From a virus: DNA of 40,280 nucleotides. Positions 32,646 to 39,174 of this stretch are shown in pieces (within the stretch, counting starts at the first letter, position 1; each line of letters begins with the position of its first letter). The stretch spans positions 1-40,280 of the IMG/VR virus record IMGVR_UViG_3300045282_000069; one strand, written 5' to 3'. The notes under the pieces are model-generated. The model saw nothing but the letters and a program-made list of their open reading frames with translations, ran no database searches and was not told the DNA's origin. A program made the position numbers and the translations under genes.

Positions 32646-32858
32646 CTAAAAAACTGGCGCAACGGATGCTGTTGCGCGTGCGCGGTGAAGCTCTTCGGCT
32701 CGGCGTGCGTTTGTCTGCCGATCCTTCGGCGCGTCGTTGTCATCGTCGTGTGTCGGTGCTTCCCGTCCGCGGTGATGGCTAGCGCGGGGGTGGGTGGGAG
32801 GGTCGCTGCTCGTCCAGCTGCTCAAGCGCTTGCCTGCCTGGTCGCGGATTCTAGCCAT
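32646..32858 (-). other. open frame with no clear coding support, inter-hairpin region
   Basis: The interval 32646-32890 between two hairpins has a 70-codon minus frame (MARIRDQAGKRLSSW start, Arg/His/Asp-rich). It lacks a ribosome site and its last codons form the terminator hairpin and T tract. It may be non-coding, for example a packaging (cos) region. Confidence 0.25.
32648..32677 (-). terminator. intrinsic terminator before the late genes
   Basis: On the minus strand GCGCAAC and GTTGCGC form a 7-bp stem with a 7-base loop, followed by CAG and six T residues. It directly precedes the HNH gene, so late genes must be read through it or started after it. Antitermination is one explanation. 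Confidence 0.7.
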
Positions 32859-32889
32859 GGTGGGCGGATGTCGCTATGTCGGCGCATAC

Positions 32890-32912
32890 AACTAGACCCC
32901 CTTTCGGGGGTC
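32890..32912 (-). terminator. GNRA-capped hairpin with operator half-site
   Basis: On the minus strand GACCCCC-GAAA-GGGGGTC is a 7-bp GC stem with a GNRA tetraloop, followed by TAGTTGT. The sequence after the stem (GTCTAGTT) equals half of the operator palindrome seen at P1-P3. It lies 27 bp after the last small gene of the early P3 set. Confidence 0.6.
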
Positions 32913-32938
32913 CGGTTGTCGCTGCTATGTGGCTGGGT

Positions 32939-33022
32939 TCACTTCGGTCCTTTCGGCTTTAGGTGGCGGATGACTGCGACTGCTACGAGGATGGCCGCGC
33001 CGATATCGTCTAGCGCCGTCAT
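32939..33022 (-). CDS. tiny hydrophobic protein, 27 aa
   Basis: ATG 33022 overlaps the previous TGA. MTALDDIGAAILVAVAVIRH then a basic tail (LKPKGPK) suggests a short membrane peptide. Supported by coupling only. Confidence 0.45.
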   Translation of the reverse strand: MTALDDIGAAILVAVAVIRHLKPKGPK

Positions 33023-33333
33023 GTGAGGAACCCTTCGGGGACGACGGTGAACGCGTAACTGTCGCTGTTCAGGTCTCCGGGGATGAATGCGCGCGGTTGC
33101 TCGTCACCGGCGTACGCTTCGGCGTGCTGCGCCCGATACTTGTTCCAGCAGTTGCGCGCGGCGAGCCGTGCGGTTTCGGGTCCTCCTAGTGCGTAGTCGT
33201 AGTGTTCGGTGTGGCGTACGCCTCGGAGTGTTGCGATGTATCGCGACCCGCGGCGGTCGGTCGGTCCGGCGTAGCGGACTGTGATTACGGGGAATGCGAG
33301 GCCGGCGAAGCGGTCGGTTGCGGTTGCGCTCAT
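33019..33333 (-). CDS. hypothetical protein, 104 aa
   Basis: This soluble protein has two beta-rich portions (FPVITVRYAGPTDRRGSRYI; DSYAFTVVPEGF) around a helical middle (PETARLAARNCWNKYRAQHA). It follows a stop-start gap of four bases. No family is recognised; it belongs to the small gene set downstream of promoter P3. Confidence 0.6.
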   Translation of the reverse strand: MSATATDRFAGLAFPVITVRYAGPTDRRGSRYIATLRGVRHTEHYDYALGGPETARLAARNCWNKYRAQHAEAYAGDEQPRAFIPGDLNSDSYAFTVVPEGFLT

Positions 33334-33337
33334 CTCG

Positions 33338-33655
33338 TTATGCCTCCACGGTTGCGATGTCTTCGGTGTGCCATCGACAGCCGATTTGTCCGCATTCGAC
33401 GCAGTAGCCGCCGACGGGGATCGGCTTGAGTTCGGCTGGATCGAAACCGAACGGGCGATCGTCTCCGACCATGTGCGCTAGGACGCGGCCGGTAGGGATC
33501 TCGTAGCCGGTCCATTCTGTGTCTTCGTCCGGCTCGGTCTCATAGCCGTACACGTTCCAAGCGATACCGCTAGACCAACCGTCGGCCGTATAGGCCGTGT
33601 CGAAGTCGAACGGGAACGGCTCGTACGCTGCAGCTGCTTCTCTGTAGCCTCGCAT
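33338..33655 (-). CDS. hypothetical protein with Cys/His cluster, 105 aa
   Basis: ATG 33655 starts an acidic protein with a C-terminal YCVECGQIGCRWH, a C-x2-C plus C-x2-H arrangement likely to bind zinc. Middle region is Asp/Glu/Tyr-rich. No family is recognised. Confidence 0.6.
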   Translation of the reverse strand: MRGYREAAAAYEPFPFDFDTAYTADGWSSGIAWNVYGYETEPDEDTEWTGYEIPTGRVLAHMVGDDRPFGFDPAELKPIPVGGYCVECGQIGCRWHTEDIATVEA

Positions 33656-33657
33656 CG

Positions 33658-33768
33658 CTACCGCCTGCCTTTCGGGGTCCGCGCGAACTGGATCCACACG
33701 AATACGGGGATGCACATCGCTGGGATTCCGATGATGAATGCTGGAATCCCGAACCAGTAGGTGAGCAT
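33658..33768 (-). CDS. tiny membrane protein, 36 aa
   Basis: ATG 33768 comes one base after the previous stop. MLTYWFGIPAFIIGIPAMCI is one transmembrane helix, extended by PVFVWIQF and a short basic tail (ARTPKGRR). It joins the set of tiny membrane proteins. Confidence 0.6.
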   Translation of the reverse strand: MLTYWFGIPAFIIGIPAMCIPVFVWIQFARTPKGRR

Positions 33769-33769
33769 G

Positions 33770-34033
33770 TTAGTTCTCCTCGCTGTAGTCGTTCTCGATT
33801 CCGATATAGCGGCCGAGATCATGGGTCTTGTCATCGTCCCAGACCATCACGGCTGCGTAGTTGTCGGCCGACGCCCATCCGACTTCTACTCTGTAGTTTC
33901 CGTCGGGGTCGTCCGCGTATTCGGCGGCGCGGTCGTTTAGGTATTCAACGGCTGATGCGTAGTCGTCGAATACCGGCGGGTCGTAATCGTCCGGTAGATA
34001 GCCGGGCGTGTTCTCGATAACGACATAAGACAT
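33770..34033 (-). CDS. first gene of operon P3, 87 aa
   Basis: ATG 34033 follows AGGAGG by six bases, shortly after promoter P3. The protein is acidic and Tyr-rich (DDYDPPVFDDYASAVEYLND; MVWDDDKTHDLGRYIGI). No family is recognised. Confidence 0.65.
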   Translation of the reverse strand: MSYVVIENTPGYLPDDYDPPVFDDYASAVEYLNDRAAEYADDPDGNYRVEVGWASADNYAAVMVWDDDKTHDLGRYIGIENDYSEEN

Positions 34034-34050
34034 TCGCTTCCTCCTGCCTG

Positions 34051-34100
34051 TGTAGAGAACTAGACAGGGGGAGTAAAGCACAATGGCGCGCGGTGCGCAA
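34051..34100 (-). promoter_or_regulatory. promoter P3 with operator variant
   Basis: On the minus strand, -35 TTGCGC (34100-34095) and -10 TTTACT (34077-34072) have 17-bp spacing, then six bases later GTCTAGTTCTCTACA (34065-34051), one arm of the palindrome intact and the other varied. The layout matches P1 and P2. It would serve the small genes and the late operon. Confidence 0.65.
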
Positions 34101-34290
34101 GAGGGATTCGCAGATTCCTCGCGTGGCTTTACATTCGTCGCCGACGAGCTTGGCAGCTGCTCGAGGTGTGCGGCTCGGTGTCACCCGATCGGCCGAGCGC
34201 TGCAGCGGTTCAGCCCACACCGCACGCCTGGCGTTCTATCAGAGGCCGGCCTAGGTTGGACGTCGACTCAGAGGATGGCCTAGGTTAGGT

Positions 34291-34346
34291 GACGGCCGGC
34301 GTCTCGCCGTAGAGCCGTCTAGTTCCCCATGGGGACACCGGCCGTC
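34291..34346. repeat. inverted repeat around an operator copy
   Basis: GACGGCCGGCGTC (34291-34303) and GACACCGGCCGTC (34334-34346) are 13-bp arms with one mismatch; between them GTCTAGTTCCCC (34317-34328) is an operator-like copy pointing rightward. It fills the gap between the P1 operon end (34380) and promoter P3; it could be a terminator, a regulator site or a recombination site. No good promoter lies before the operator copy. The rest of 34101-34290 holds nothing recognised except two GGCCTAGGTT copies. Confidence 0.55.
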
Positions 34347-34379
34347 GGAGGAGCAACCCAGCGAGATTGCTCTATCGCT

Positions 34380-34601
34380 TCAGGATGCTACAGCGTGTTC
34401 GGGTTGTGTGCCGAGGATGACGCCTGCGACGCCGCGGCCGACAGCTGGGATCCCACGGAGTGTGAGCGAGTCGCTCGGGTCGCAGACGATGACGCGGTCG
34501 CGCAGGTCGAGGCTGTTGTCGACGACGGTGCTTGCGAGCGCGGTGGCGTGTTCGCGCTGGTGCTGGTGTTCCTGGAGGAAGCGTGGGAGCGGGATGTTCA
34601 T
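34380..34601 (-). CDS. hypothetical protein ending the P1 operon, 73 aa
   Basis: ATG 34601 overlaps the TGA of the 40-residue gene. The protein has a Gln/His-rich start (RFLQEHQHQREHATALA) and a beta-like middle (LRDRVIVCDPSDSLTLRG). No family is recognised. Confidence 0.55.
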   Translation of the reverse strand: MNIPLPRFLQEHQHQREHATALASTVVDNSLDLRDRVIVCDPSDSLTLRGIPAVGRGVAGVILGTQPEHAVAS

Positions 34602-34720
34602 GCGCTAAGTCTGCCGAGGACGAGGATCGCCAGGAAGAGCAGCAGTAGGATCTCGATCGGCAGCCCCAGAGAGCGGCCTAGGTTTCGGAGTCGGAGGGTG
34701 ACCCTCCTTTGGGCGTTCAC
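34598..34720 (-). CDS. tiny basic membrane protein, 40 aa
   Basis: GTG 34720 overlaps the previous TGA. A basic N-terminus (QRRVTLRLRNLGR) precedes one transmembrane helix (GLPIEILLLLFLAILVLGRL). It is nested in the open tail of the helix-turn-helix frame at 34605-35108. Confidence 0.6.
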   Translation of the reverse strand: MNAQRRVTLRLRNLGRSLGLPIEILLLLFLAILVLGRLSA

Positions 34721-35108
34721 GCTGTTCGCCTGGCGCAGAGGTTTCCGTAGAGGATCCCGAATCCGATCCAGAGGAGGACGCCCCACCATCCGAAGCTGAA
34801 GTCGAAGGCCTGGTCGACTGCGATGATAATGCAGACCGAGCCTGTGCTGAAGACGAGCGCGTCTCGGTTGCCTGGTCTGAAGATTCTGAGCATTGCGTCT
34901 CCCGTTGTCGTTGGAGTTCGTCGTAGATGTTTTTGGTGGCGGCGTCGTAGTGGCCGCGCACGGTCGTCTTCGTCCGGTTGGTGTAGATGGCGATCTGGTG
35001 CCAGCTGAATCCGTGGCGTTCGCGGAGTTCGAGCACGGTCATCTGTGGGACGGTGAGGATCTCGCCGGCGAGCTTCCAGATCTCGGGGCTGATCGGGATC
35101 TCGGTCAT
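34605..35108 (-). CDS. helix-turn-helix protein after primase
   Basis: ATG 35108 overlaps the primase stop as ATGA. Residues 1-70 hold a sigma-70 region-4-like helix-turn-helix (TVLELRERHGFSWHQIAIYT; TNRTKTTVRGHYDAATKNIY). The remaining ~95 residues are Ser-rich and coincide with two membrane genes in other frames, so they may be shadow sequence of an ORF without an early stop. It lies beside the iteron-like cluster, so it could be an initiator accessory; that is inference. Confidence 0.6.
   Translation of the reverse strand: MTEIPISPEIWKLAGEILTVPQMTVLELRERHGFSWHQIAIYTNRTKTTVRGHYDAATKNIYDELQRQRETQCSESSDQATETRSSSAQARSALSSQSTRPSTSASDGGASSSGSDSGSSTETSAPGEQRERPKEGHPPTPKPRPLSGAADRDPTAALPGDPRPRQT
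34717..34893 (-). CDS. small two-pass membrane protein, 58 aa
   Basis: ATG 34893 follows a GGGAG ribosome site by six bases. Two hydrophobic segments (ALVFSTGSVCIIIAVDQAF and GWWGVLLWIGFGILYGNL) suggest two membrane passes. It overlaps, in the -1 frame, the Ser-rich tail of the upstream frame. Function unknown. Confidence 0.65.
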   Translation of the reverse strand: MLRIFRPGNRDALVFSTGSVCIIIAVDQAFDFSFGWWGVLLWIGFGILYGNLCARRTA

Positions 35109-37600
35109 GTGAGGTCGATATCTGGCGACCCCGTCTCTGGGGTGATCCGGGCCGTCACCGACGGCGGAGGATCTACCCCGAAGGGGTGACGGGGTGACGG
35201 GTTGACGGATCCCGCATGGTTGAGCCAAATCTCGGGGGTGTCACTGCTCCGTGACGGGTCTGACGGTGACGGGGTGCAATCCCTCTGTTCATGCGGTTCT
35301 ATCCCGTCACCCGTCACTGACGGGTCAACCGTGACGGGTTGCCGTGATGGGTACTTTTCGGTAGGTTTCGGCGTCTCGGTCGAGGTGCTTTTTGGCGCAT
35401 CCGACGCAGAAGACTCCGGTCCCGTCGAAGGCTGCGTCAGCGCCTCGTTCGAGCTCTCGGTTGCATGTGGCGCAGGCTTCGTGGTGCCAGCGGACGACGA
35501 TGGCGCTGAAGCCGTGGAAGACGTCGAGGTCGGGTCGGAAGGTATCCCGCTCGTTGATTCTGAGTCGTTCTCGGAGCCAGAGTTCTCGGTGTTCGACTGG
35601 GGTTCTGACGGGGGCGGCGATAGGTTCCTCCTCGCGTGTTCGATGACGTCTGCGAGCGGATGTCCGTACTCGCCGGTCTGATGTTGCAGGTCGATCGCGG
35701 CGGCTTCCAGATCTTCCCAGCCGATGTCCTGCTGTCCGTCCGGCGTCAGCGAGTAGTAGCCGTCGCCGAGCGCGAAGAGCTTCTTCAGCTTCACGAGCTC
35801 GCGCACGCGACGGTCGACGGTGGACTCGGAGGCGTCGTCGACGTTGAGATACAACTCGCCTTTGCGGGCCTTGCCTCCGTTGCGTCCCATGAACTCGATG
35901 ATCGAATCCGTCGCCTGGACCTTCTCGGCCATCACTTCGTCGAGGTTGCCGCTCCACCAGGCTCGGTCGGCGTAGACGAATCCCGCATTCGACCCGGTGC
36001 CTGATCCCTCGAGTCGCGCCCATGTGGGGTCGGGCATGGCGATGTCGCGCCCTTCGAACTCGATCCGGATCTTGCGTTCGTGGTCTTCGGTTCCTGTGAT
36101 GAACATGCCGACGTCGAGCGCGCCGTAGATCGCACCCGTGCCACTCATCCGTTCCGCCGGCGTGCGCTCCTTGCTCGTCTCGGAGAGCTTGACGAAGTGG
36201 TGCAGGATTCCGACCGAGGCGACTCGTAGCGTGGATTCCAGGTTCATCCTGAGGGCCGCGAATTCGGACGCGTCGTTTTCTTTCATGCGCGCGGCGTTGC
36301 GCAGCACGTCGACGATGACGAGCTCGACGTTCTCCTCGTTCACGGTCTGCGCCAAGTCATCGGCCCAGACCTGATCCGAGAGGTTGATCCCTGGTGGCCG
36401 ATACGACCACATGAAGTTCTCCTCCATCTCTTCCGATTCGGGGTCGATGTTCATCCCGCGGCAGAGCGCACCGAAGCGATCGAGCAGCGCCCTGCGGTTG
36501 CCTTCGAGCGCGAGGTAGAGGATCTTGCGCGACTCCGTTGCCTTGAAGGAGTGGAGGAATCCTGTTCCGCTCGCTACGGCGATGGCGAGTGACAGGGCTA
36601 GCCACGTCTTGCCTTTCTTGGGCGGACTGGCTATGAAGCCGAGCGACTGGACGGGCCAGAGGTCTTCGATCAGGAAGGGAATCGTGACGGCAGCGTTCGC
36701 TCTGAAGGCGGACATTCGTTCGACGACGATCAGACGCTGGCCTGGTTTCGTCTCGGCCTCGCGCACGACTCGCAGCGCAGGCTTCGGGTGTGCGCCGTTC
36801 GACTCTGGTGCTCGCCGCGGGTCTGTCAGGCCGGCCTGGAAGCCGCTACGGATCGTCTTGGACGCTTCGGTCGCCGGCAGGCCTGAGGCATCGGCTGCCG
36901 CCTCGAGTGCGCTGTACGCGTCCATCTGTTCGACCTCGCCGCCAGCGACGAGTTGTCCGAGCGCGAAGGCCGCGGTGTTCAGCGTGTGGTTGCGTGTGCC
37001 TTCGGCTGCGGTGGCGACTGCGTCGATCTCCTGCTCGAGCGCCGCCTTGCCGTACGGCGTCGTGCTGAAGATGGGGATGTCGGGCATCGGCTTGCGCTCA
37101 GGCTGCTGTCTGACTAGGCGGTCGGCCACCCACGCTGGCAATGTCACCGCTTCATCCTGCGCGCTCTCCCAGCTGTACGTCGCTCCTGACGGATGGATGC
37201 TCGGCGGAGCCACGACATAGCCACCGTCTCCGCGCGTGTCGATCCCTTCGGCGAGCTTGCCGGCGGTGTTACGGATCCGCTGCCCCTCTGGCTGATGGAA
37301 GTAGAAGTGCCGTCCACTCGCAGTCCTGACGATGCCGGTGTCGGGGATCGTTTCACCGATCGACTGGGCGAATGCCTCGAACGCGCCGAGCTTATCCTCG
37401 TCGACCACGACCAGATCGCCGGTCCGGATCGCGACGTTCGCTTCGGGCCAGCGCGACCACCACGTCTCGATGGTCATGCTGTCGGTCGTCGCATCGTCGA
37501 GCCCGTGCGCTGTCAGTGGCGTCTTGCCGTTCGGCTGGAGCGGGAAGACGGGTAGGCCTTGTTGGGCGTAGGCGAGCGCGGCGTCCTCGAGGGCGCTCAC
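35105..37600 (-). CDS. primase-polymerase / RepA-like helicase fusion
   Basis: This 831-residue protein starts at GTG 37600 (GTGA overlap). Residues 1-165 are a bifunctional primase-polymerase domain (DLVVVDED Asp motif about 62-69; SGRHFYFHQPE; DTRGDGGYVVAPPSIHPSG). Residues 300-560 form a RecA-fold RepA/DnaB-like ATPase (SPPKKGKTW Walker A about 325-333; VELVIVDVLRN; SVGILHHFVK). The last ~170 residues are Ser/Thr/Pro-rich. It would prime and unwind phage DNA. After residue 663 the tail's real sense may be in another frame. Confidence 0.8.
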   Translation of the reverse strand: MSALEDAALAYAQQGLPVFPLQPNGKTPLTAHGLDDATTDSMTIETWWSRWPEANVAIRTGDLVVVDEDKLGAFEAFAQSIGETIPDTGIVRTASGRHFYFHQPEGQRIRNTAGKLAEGIDTRGDGGYVVAPPSIHPSGATYSWESAQDEAVTLPAWVADRLVRQQPERKPMPDIPIFSTTPYGKAALEQEIDAVATAAEGTRNHTLNTAAFALGQLVAGGEVEQMDAYSALEAAADASGLPATEASKTIRSGFQAGLTDPRRAPESNGAHPKPALRVVREAETKPGQRLIVVERMSAFRANAAVTIPFLIEDLWPVQSLGFIASPPKKGKTWLALSLAIAVASGTGFLHSFKATESRKILYLALEGNRRALLDRFGALCRGMNIDPESEEMEENFMWSYRPPGINLSDQVWADDLAQTVNEENVELVIVDVLRNAARMKENDASEFAALRMNLESTLRVASVGILHHFVKLSETSKERTPAERMSGTGAIYGALDVGMFITGTEDHERKIRIEFEGRDIAMPDPTWARLEGSGTGSNAGFVYADRAWWSGNLDEVMAEKVQATDSIIEFMGRNGGKARKGELYLNVDDASESTVDRRVRELVKLKKLFALGDGYYSLTPDGQQDIGWEDLEAAAIDLQHQTGEYGHPLADVIEHARRNLSPPPSEPQSNTENSGSENDSESTSGIPSDPTSTSSTASAPSSSAGTTKPAPHATESSNEALTQPSTGPESSASDAPKSTSTETPKPTEKYPSRQPVTVDPSVTGDGIEPHEQRDCTPSPSDPSRSSDTPEIWLNHAGSVNPSPRHPFGVDPPPSVTARITPETGSPDIDLT
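35186..35352. repeat. iteron-like GTGACGGG repeat cluster
   Basis: About ten copies of GTGACGGGT or close variants occur in both orientations: plus at 35186, 35194, 35202, 35251, 35261, 35266, 35318, 35331 and 35344; inverted (CCCGTCAC) at 35303 and 35310. They cluster within 167 bp at the 3' end of the replication gene. Iteron arrays at such sites bind initiator proteins at replication origins. The whole cluster falls in the disordered primase tail. Confidence 0.65.
35325..35612 (-). CDS. zinc-ribbon domain in the -1 frame of primase
   Basis: A 95-codon stretch reads FHGFSAIVVRWHHEACATCN and GTGVFCVGCAKKHLDRDAE, a strong C-x2-C ... C-x2-C ribbon, while the primase frame there is Ser-rich. 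No ATG, GTG or TTG start fits near. Upstream the primase frame has CCG CCC CCG (run of five C at 35614-35610) preceded by an internal AGGAGG (35632-35627) about 12 bases earlier, like the dnaX stimulator layout. A -1 slip would fuse the ribbon to primase; a homopolymer indel is the alternative. Confidence 0.55.
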   Translation of the reverse strand, partial: PVRTPVEHRELWLRERLRINERDTFRPDLDVFHGFSAIVVRWHHEACATCNRELERGADAAFDGTGVFCVGCAKKHLDRDAETYRKVPITATRHG

Positions 37601-37908
37601 GCGGCGAGCCTTGCGATCCTCAGCGCCTCATCTTTGCGCCACGGGTGCGACTCGGGTTGTGGGTGCCCCGTGTTCGCTGGCCTTCCGCGCATCGTCTCAT
37701 TGCGGCACGGTCGACACATCTGCGCCGTCCGTTTCTTCGGACCGCCGCACGCGCATGTCCGTGTCTCCCAGTAGTTCGCAGCACGCCGGCGCTCGATCGC
37801 GCAATCGTTGCAGGTGAGCGCCTGGTCGGTCTTGAGGTTTCCGCATTCGCATGTTGGTCCCCAGCGAATGTCGTTGGTTGTTGCCCGAGGCCAGCGGTGC
37901 GTGTTCAC
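37597..37908 (-). CDS. zinc-binding protein with paired Cys motifs
   Basis: This 103-residue protein starts at GTG 37908. TCECGNLKTDQALTCNDCA and CACGGPKKRTAQMCRPC form C-x-C ... C-x2-C pairs, two zinc knuckles or ribbons, with basic ends. It overlaps the primase start by GTGA and probably binds DNA. Confidence 0.6.
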   Translation of the reverse strand: MNTHRWPRATTNDIRWGPTCECGNLKTDQALTCNDCAIERRRAANYWETRTCACGGPKKRTAQMCRPCRNETMRGRPANTGHPQPESHPWRKDEALRIARLAA

Positions 37909-37928
37909 GCTGCGTCTGCTGTCTGCAT

Positions 37929-38129
37929 CTAACCCCTCGTTCCTGTCGCTACACGTATGAGTCGTCCACCCTGACGCTTCTTTCGGTTCCGGTCAAGGGG
38001 GACGACGCGCGCCTGGTCGTTCTGGTCGAACTCGAGCGTCACGTCGTCGGGCAGCTCGCGTTCCGCGCGGAGCCTGCGGATGGTGGCGCAGCGCTCGGCC
38101 AGGATCAGCCATCCCTCGCGGTCGATCAT
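37929..38129 (-). CDS. hypothetical protein, 66 aa
   Basis: ATG 38129 overlaps the nuclease stop. A helical N-terminal part (GWLILAERCATIRRLRAERE) with a basic C-terminus (RNRKKRQGGRLIR). Possibly nucleic-acid binding; no family is recognised. A 20-bp gap follows before the zinc gene. Confidence 0.55.
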   Translation of the reverse strand: MIDREGWLILAERCATIRRLRAERELPDDVTLEFDQNDQARVVPLDRNRKKRQGGRLIRVATGTRG

Positions 38130-38530
38130 GCCCGGTCGGCGCGTCCGTCGAGCAGCCAGCGCGAACCGAAGTACCGATCTGGTCGTCCGCGCATCGAGAG
38201 GATCTCACCGATCTCGTCCAGGTCGCCCGGTCGCCACAGGTATGTCTCCGCACCGGCTTTCGCCAGTCCGTCCAGCCATTCGCGTTGATGCTCGGTCGGC
38301 TGGCGGTCCCGGTCGACGGAAGCCTTCCCGGTCAACTCGCGTTTCAGTTCGACGAAGATGACGCGTTCGCGGACGAGGACGCGGTCAGGGAACCCGGACT
38401 GGCTGCCTTTCGAGCGCAGAGTGTGGTAGCAGAGTCGCCAGCCGAGCATCGGCGCGAGCCCTTTCTGGCTGTTGAACAGCGTGTGATCCCAGTCCTTTTC
38501 GAGGACGTCCTCGAGCGGTTTGGCGCTCAT
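38126..38530 (-). CDS. VRR-NUC domain endonuclease
   Basis: This 134-residue protein (ATG 38530 overlaps previous stop) contains the VRR-NUC pattern: SKGSQSGFPDRVLVRERVIF with candidate Asp49, then VELKRELTG with candidate Glu61 and Lys63. These standalone nucleases (FAN1-like catalytic domain) often cleave branched DNA, and recur in phage replication operons. It sits upstream of the primase. Confidence 0.8.
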   Translation of the reverse strand: MSAKPLEDVLEKDWDHTLFNSQKGLAPMLGWRLCYHTLRSKGSQSGFPDRVLVRERVIFVELKRELTGKASVDRDRQPTEHQREWLDGLAKAGAETYLWRPGDLDEIGEILSMRGRPDRYFGSRWLLDGRADRA

Positions 38531-39174
38531 CTCTTGTGCGTCCGGTACTTTCGGCCCGCGTACCGCCAGCCTGGATCCTGTGGCGGCTGGAGGTCTTCCT
38601 GTTCGCATTTCGCCTTGCTCTTGGCTGGCAGGCCGTTGCAGTACGTGCAGACGCCGAACCGGGTGGTGCCAGCGCCGTGACAGTTCGGACAGACGGCTTT
38701 GACACTAAATCGCGACTTAGTGTCATCTGATCCGGCAGCGCGTACTCGACGCTCGTTGCAGACGCAGACGCCGTAATGCTCCCAGCAACGTCGACAGATC
38801 CGGGCTGCGTCCAACTGTTCGGGCGTCATCCGGCGAAGCTGCTCAAGCGTGGTCGCGGCAGAACGAGCGTCTGCTACTTCGCGAGCTTCGCCGCGAGCTG
38901 CGCAAGCGCCCCCTGGCACGTCGCGCAGTAGATCCTCTTGTCCGTCAGACGCGGGCACGGCACCGTCGTCAGATGCTCCGCGTAGCCCGTGTAGCCCGCC
39001 CGCTTCGCCTCGTCCCGCGTCAGCGTGTGCATCGCGACCTCCATGGTAGGTGCGCCGGTCAAGCTCGGCCAGCGCAGCAGGTAGCTCCGCAGCATCCGTC
39101 TCCGGGTCATAGTTCGGGCAGTTGGAGTAGTGGACGCCGTACCCAGCAGCGAAGCTTGGACAACAGTGGCTCAT
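38527..39174 (-). CDS. zinc-rich protein with nested gene, 215 aa
   Basis: The frame opens at ATG 39174 with MSHCCPSFAAGYGVHYSNCP and ends with a double zinc motif (ICRRCWEHYGVCVC; AVCPNCHGAGTTRFG; VCTYCNG). The middle ~70 residues lie across a smaller gene in the +1 frame and look like shadow sequence. Two genes, the second starting at ATG 38829, are possible. Function is unknown; the CxxC ribbons suggest nucleic-acid binding. Confidence 0.5.
   Translation of the reverse strand: MSHCCPSFAAGYGVHYSNCPNYDPETDAAELPAALAELDRRTYHGGRDAHADAGRGEAGGLHGLRGASDDGAVPASDGQEDLLRDVPGGACAARGEAREVADARSAATTLEQLRRMTPEQLDAARICRRCWEHYGVCVCNERRVRAAGSDDTKSRFSVKAVCPNCHGAGTTRFGVCTYCNGLPAKSKAKCEQEDLQPPQDPGWRYAGRKYRTHKR
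38874..39032 (-). CDS. nested small Cys protein, 52 aa
   Basis: ATG 39032 is preceded by GGAGGT four bases upstream. MHTLTRDEAKRAGYTGYAEH then VPCPRLTDKRIYCATC gives paired Cys residues, followed by a short helical tail. It is read in the +1 frame relative to the 215-residue frame it lies inside. Confidence 0.6.
   Translation of the reverse strand: MHTLTRDEAKRAGYTGYAEHLTTVPCPRLTDKRIYCATCQGALAQLAAKLAK

Noticed and set aside
32646-32858. 70-codon minus frame between the two late hairpins
   Set aside because: No ribosome site, and its end forms the terminator and T tract; kept only as an uncertain region.
34240-34280. rightward promoter from two GGCCTAGGTT copies
   Set aside because: Spacing between TTGGAC and TAGGTT is 19 bp and no rightward gene follows; likely coincidental.
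34329-34799. plus-strand frame starting one base after the operator copy at 34317-34328
   Set aside because: Would be leaderless, lacks a fitting -10/-35 pair, and overlaps four minus-strand genes that look real.
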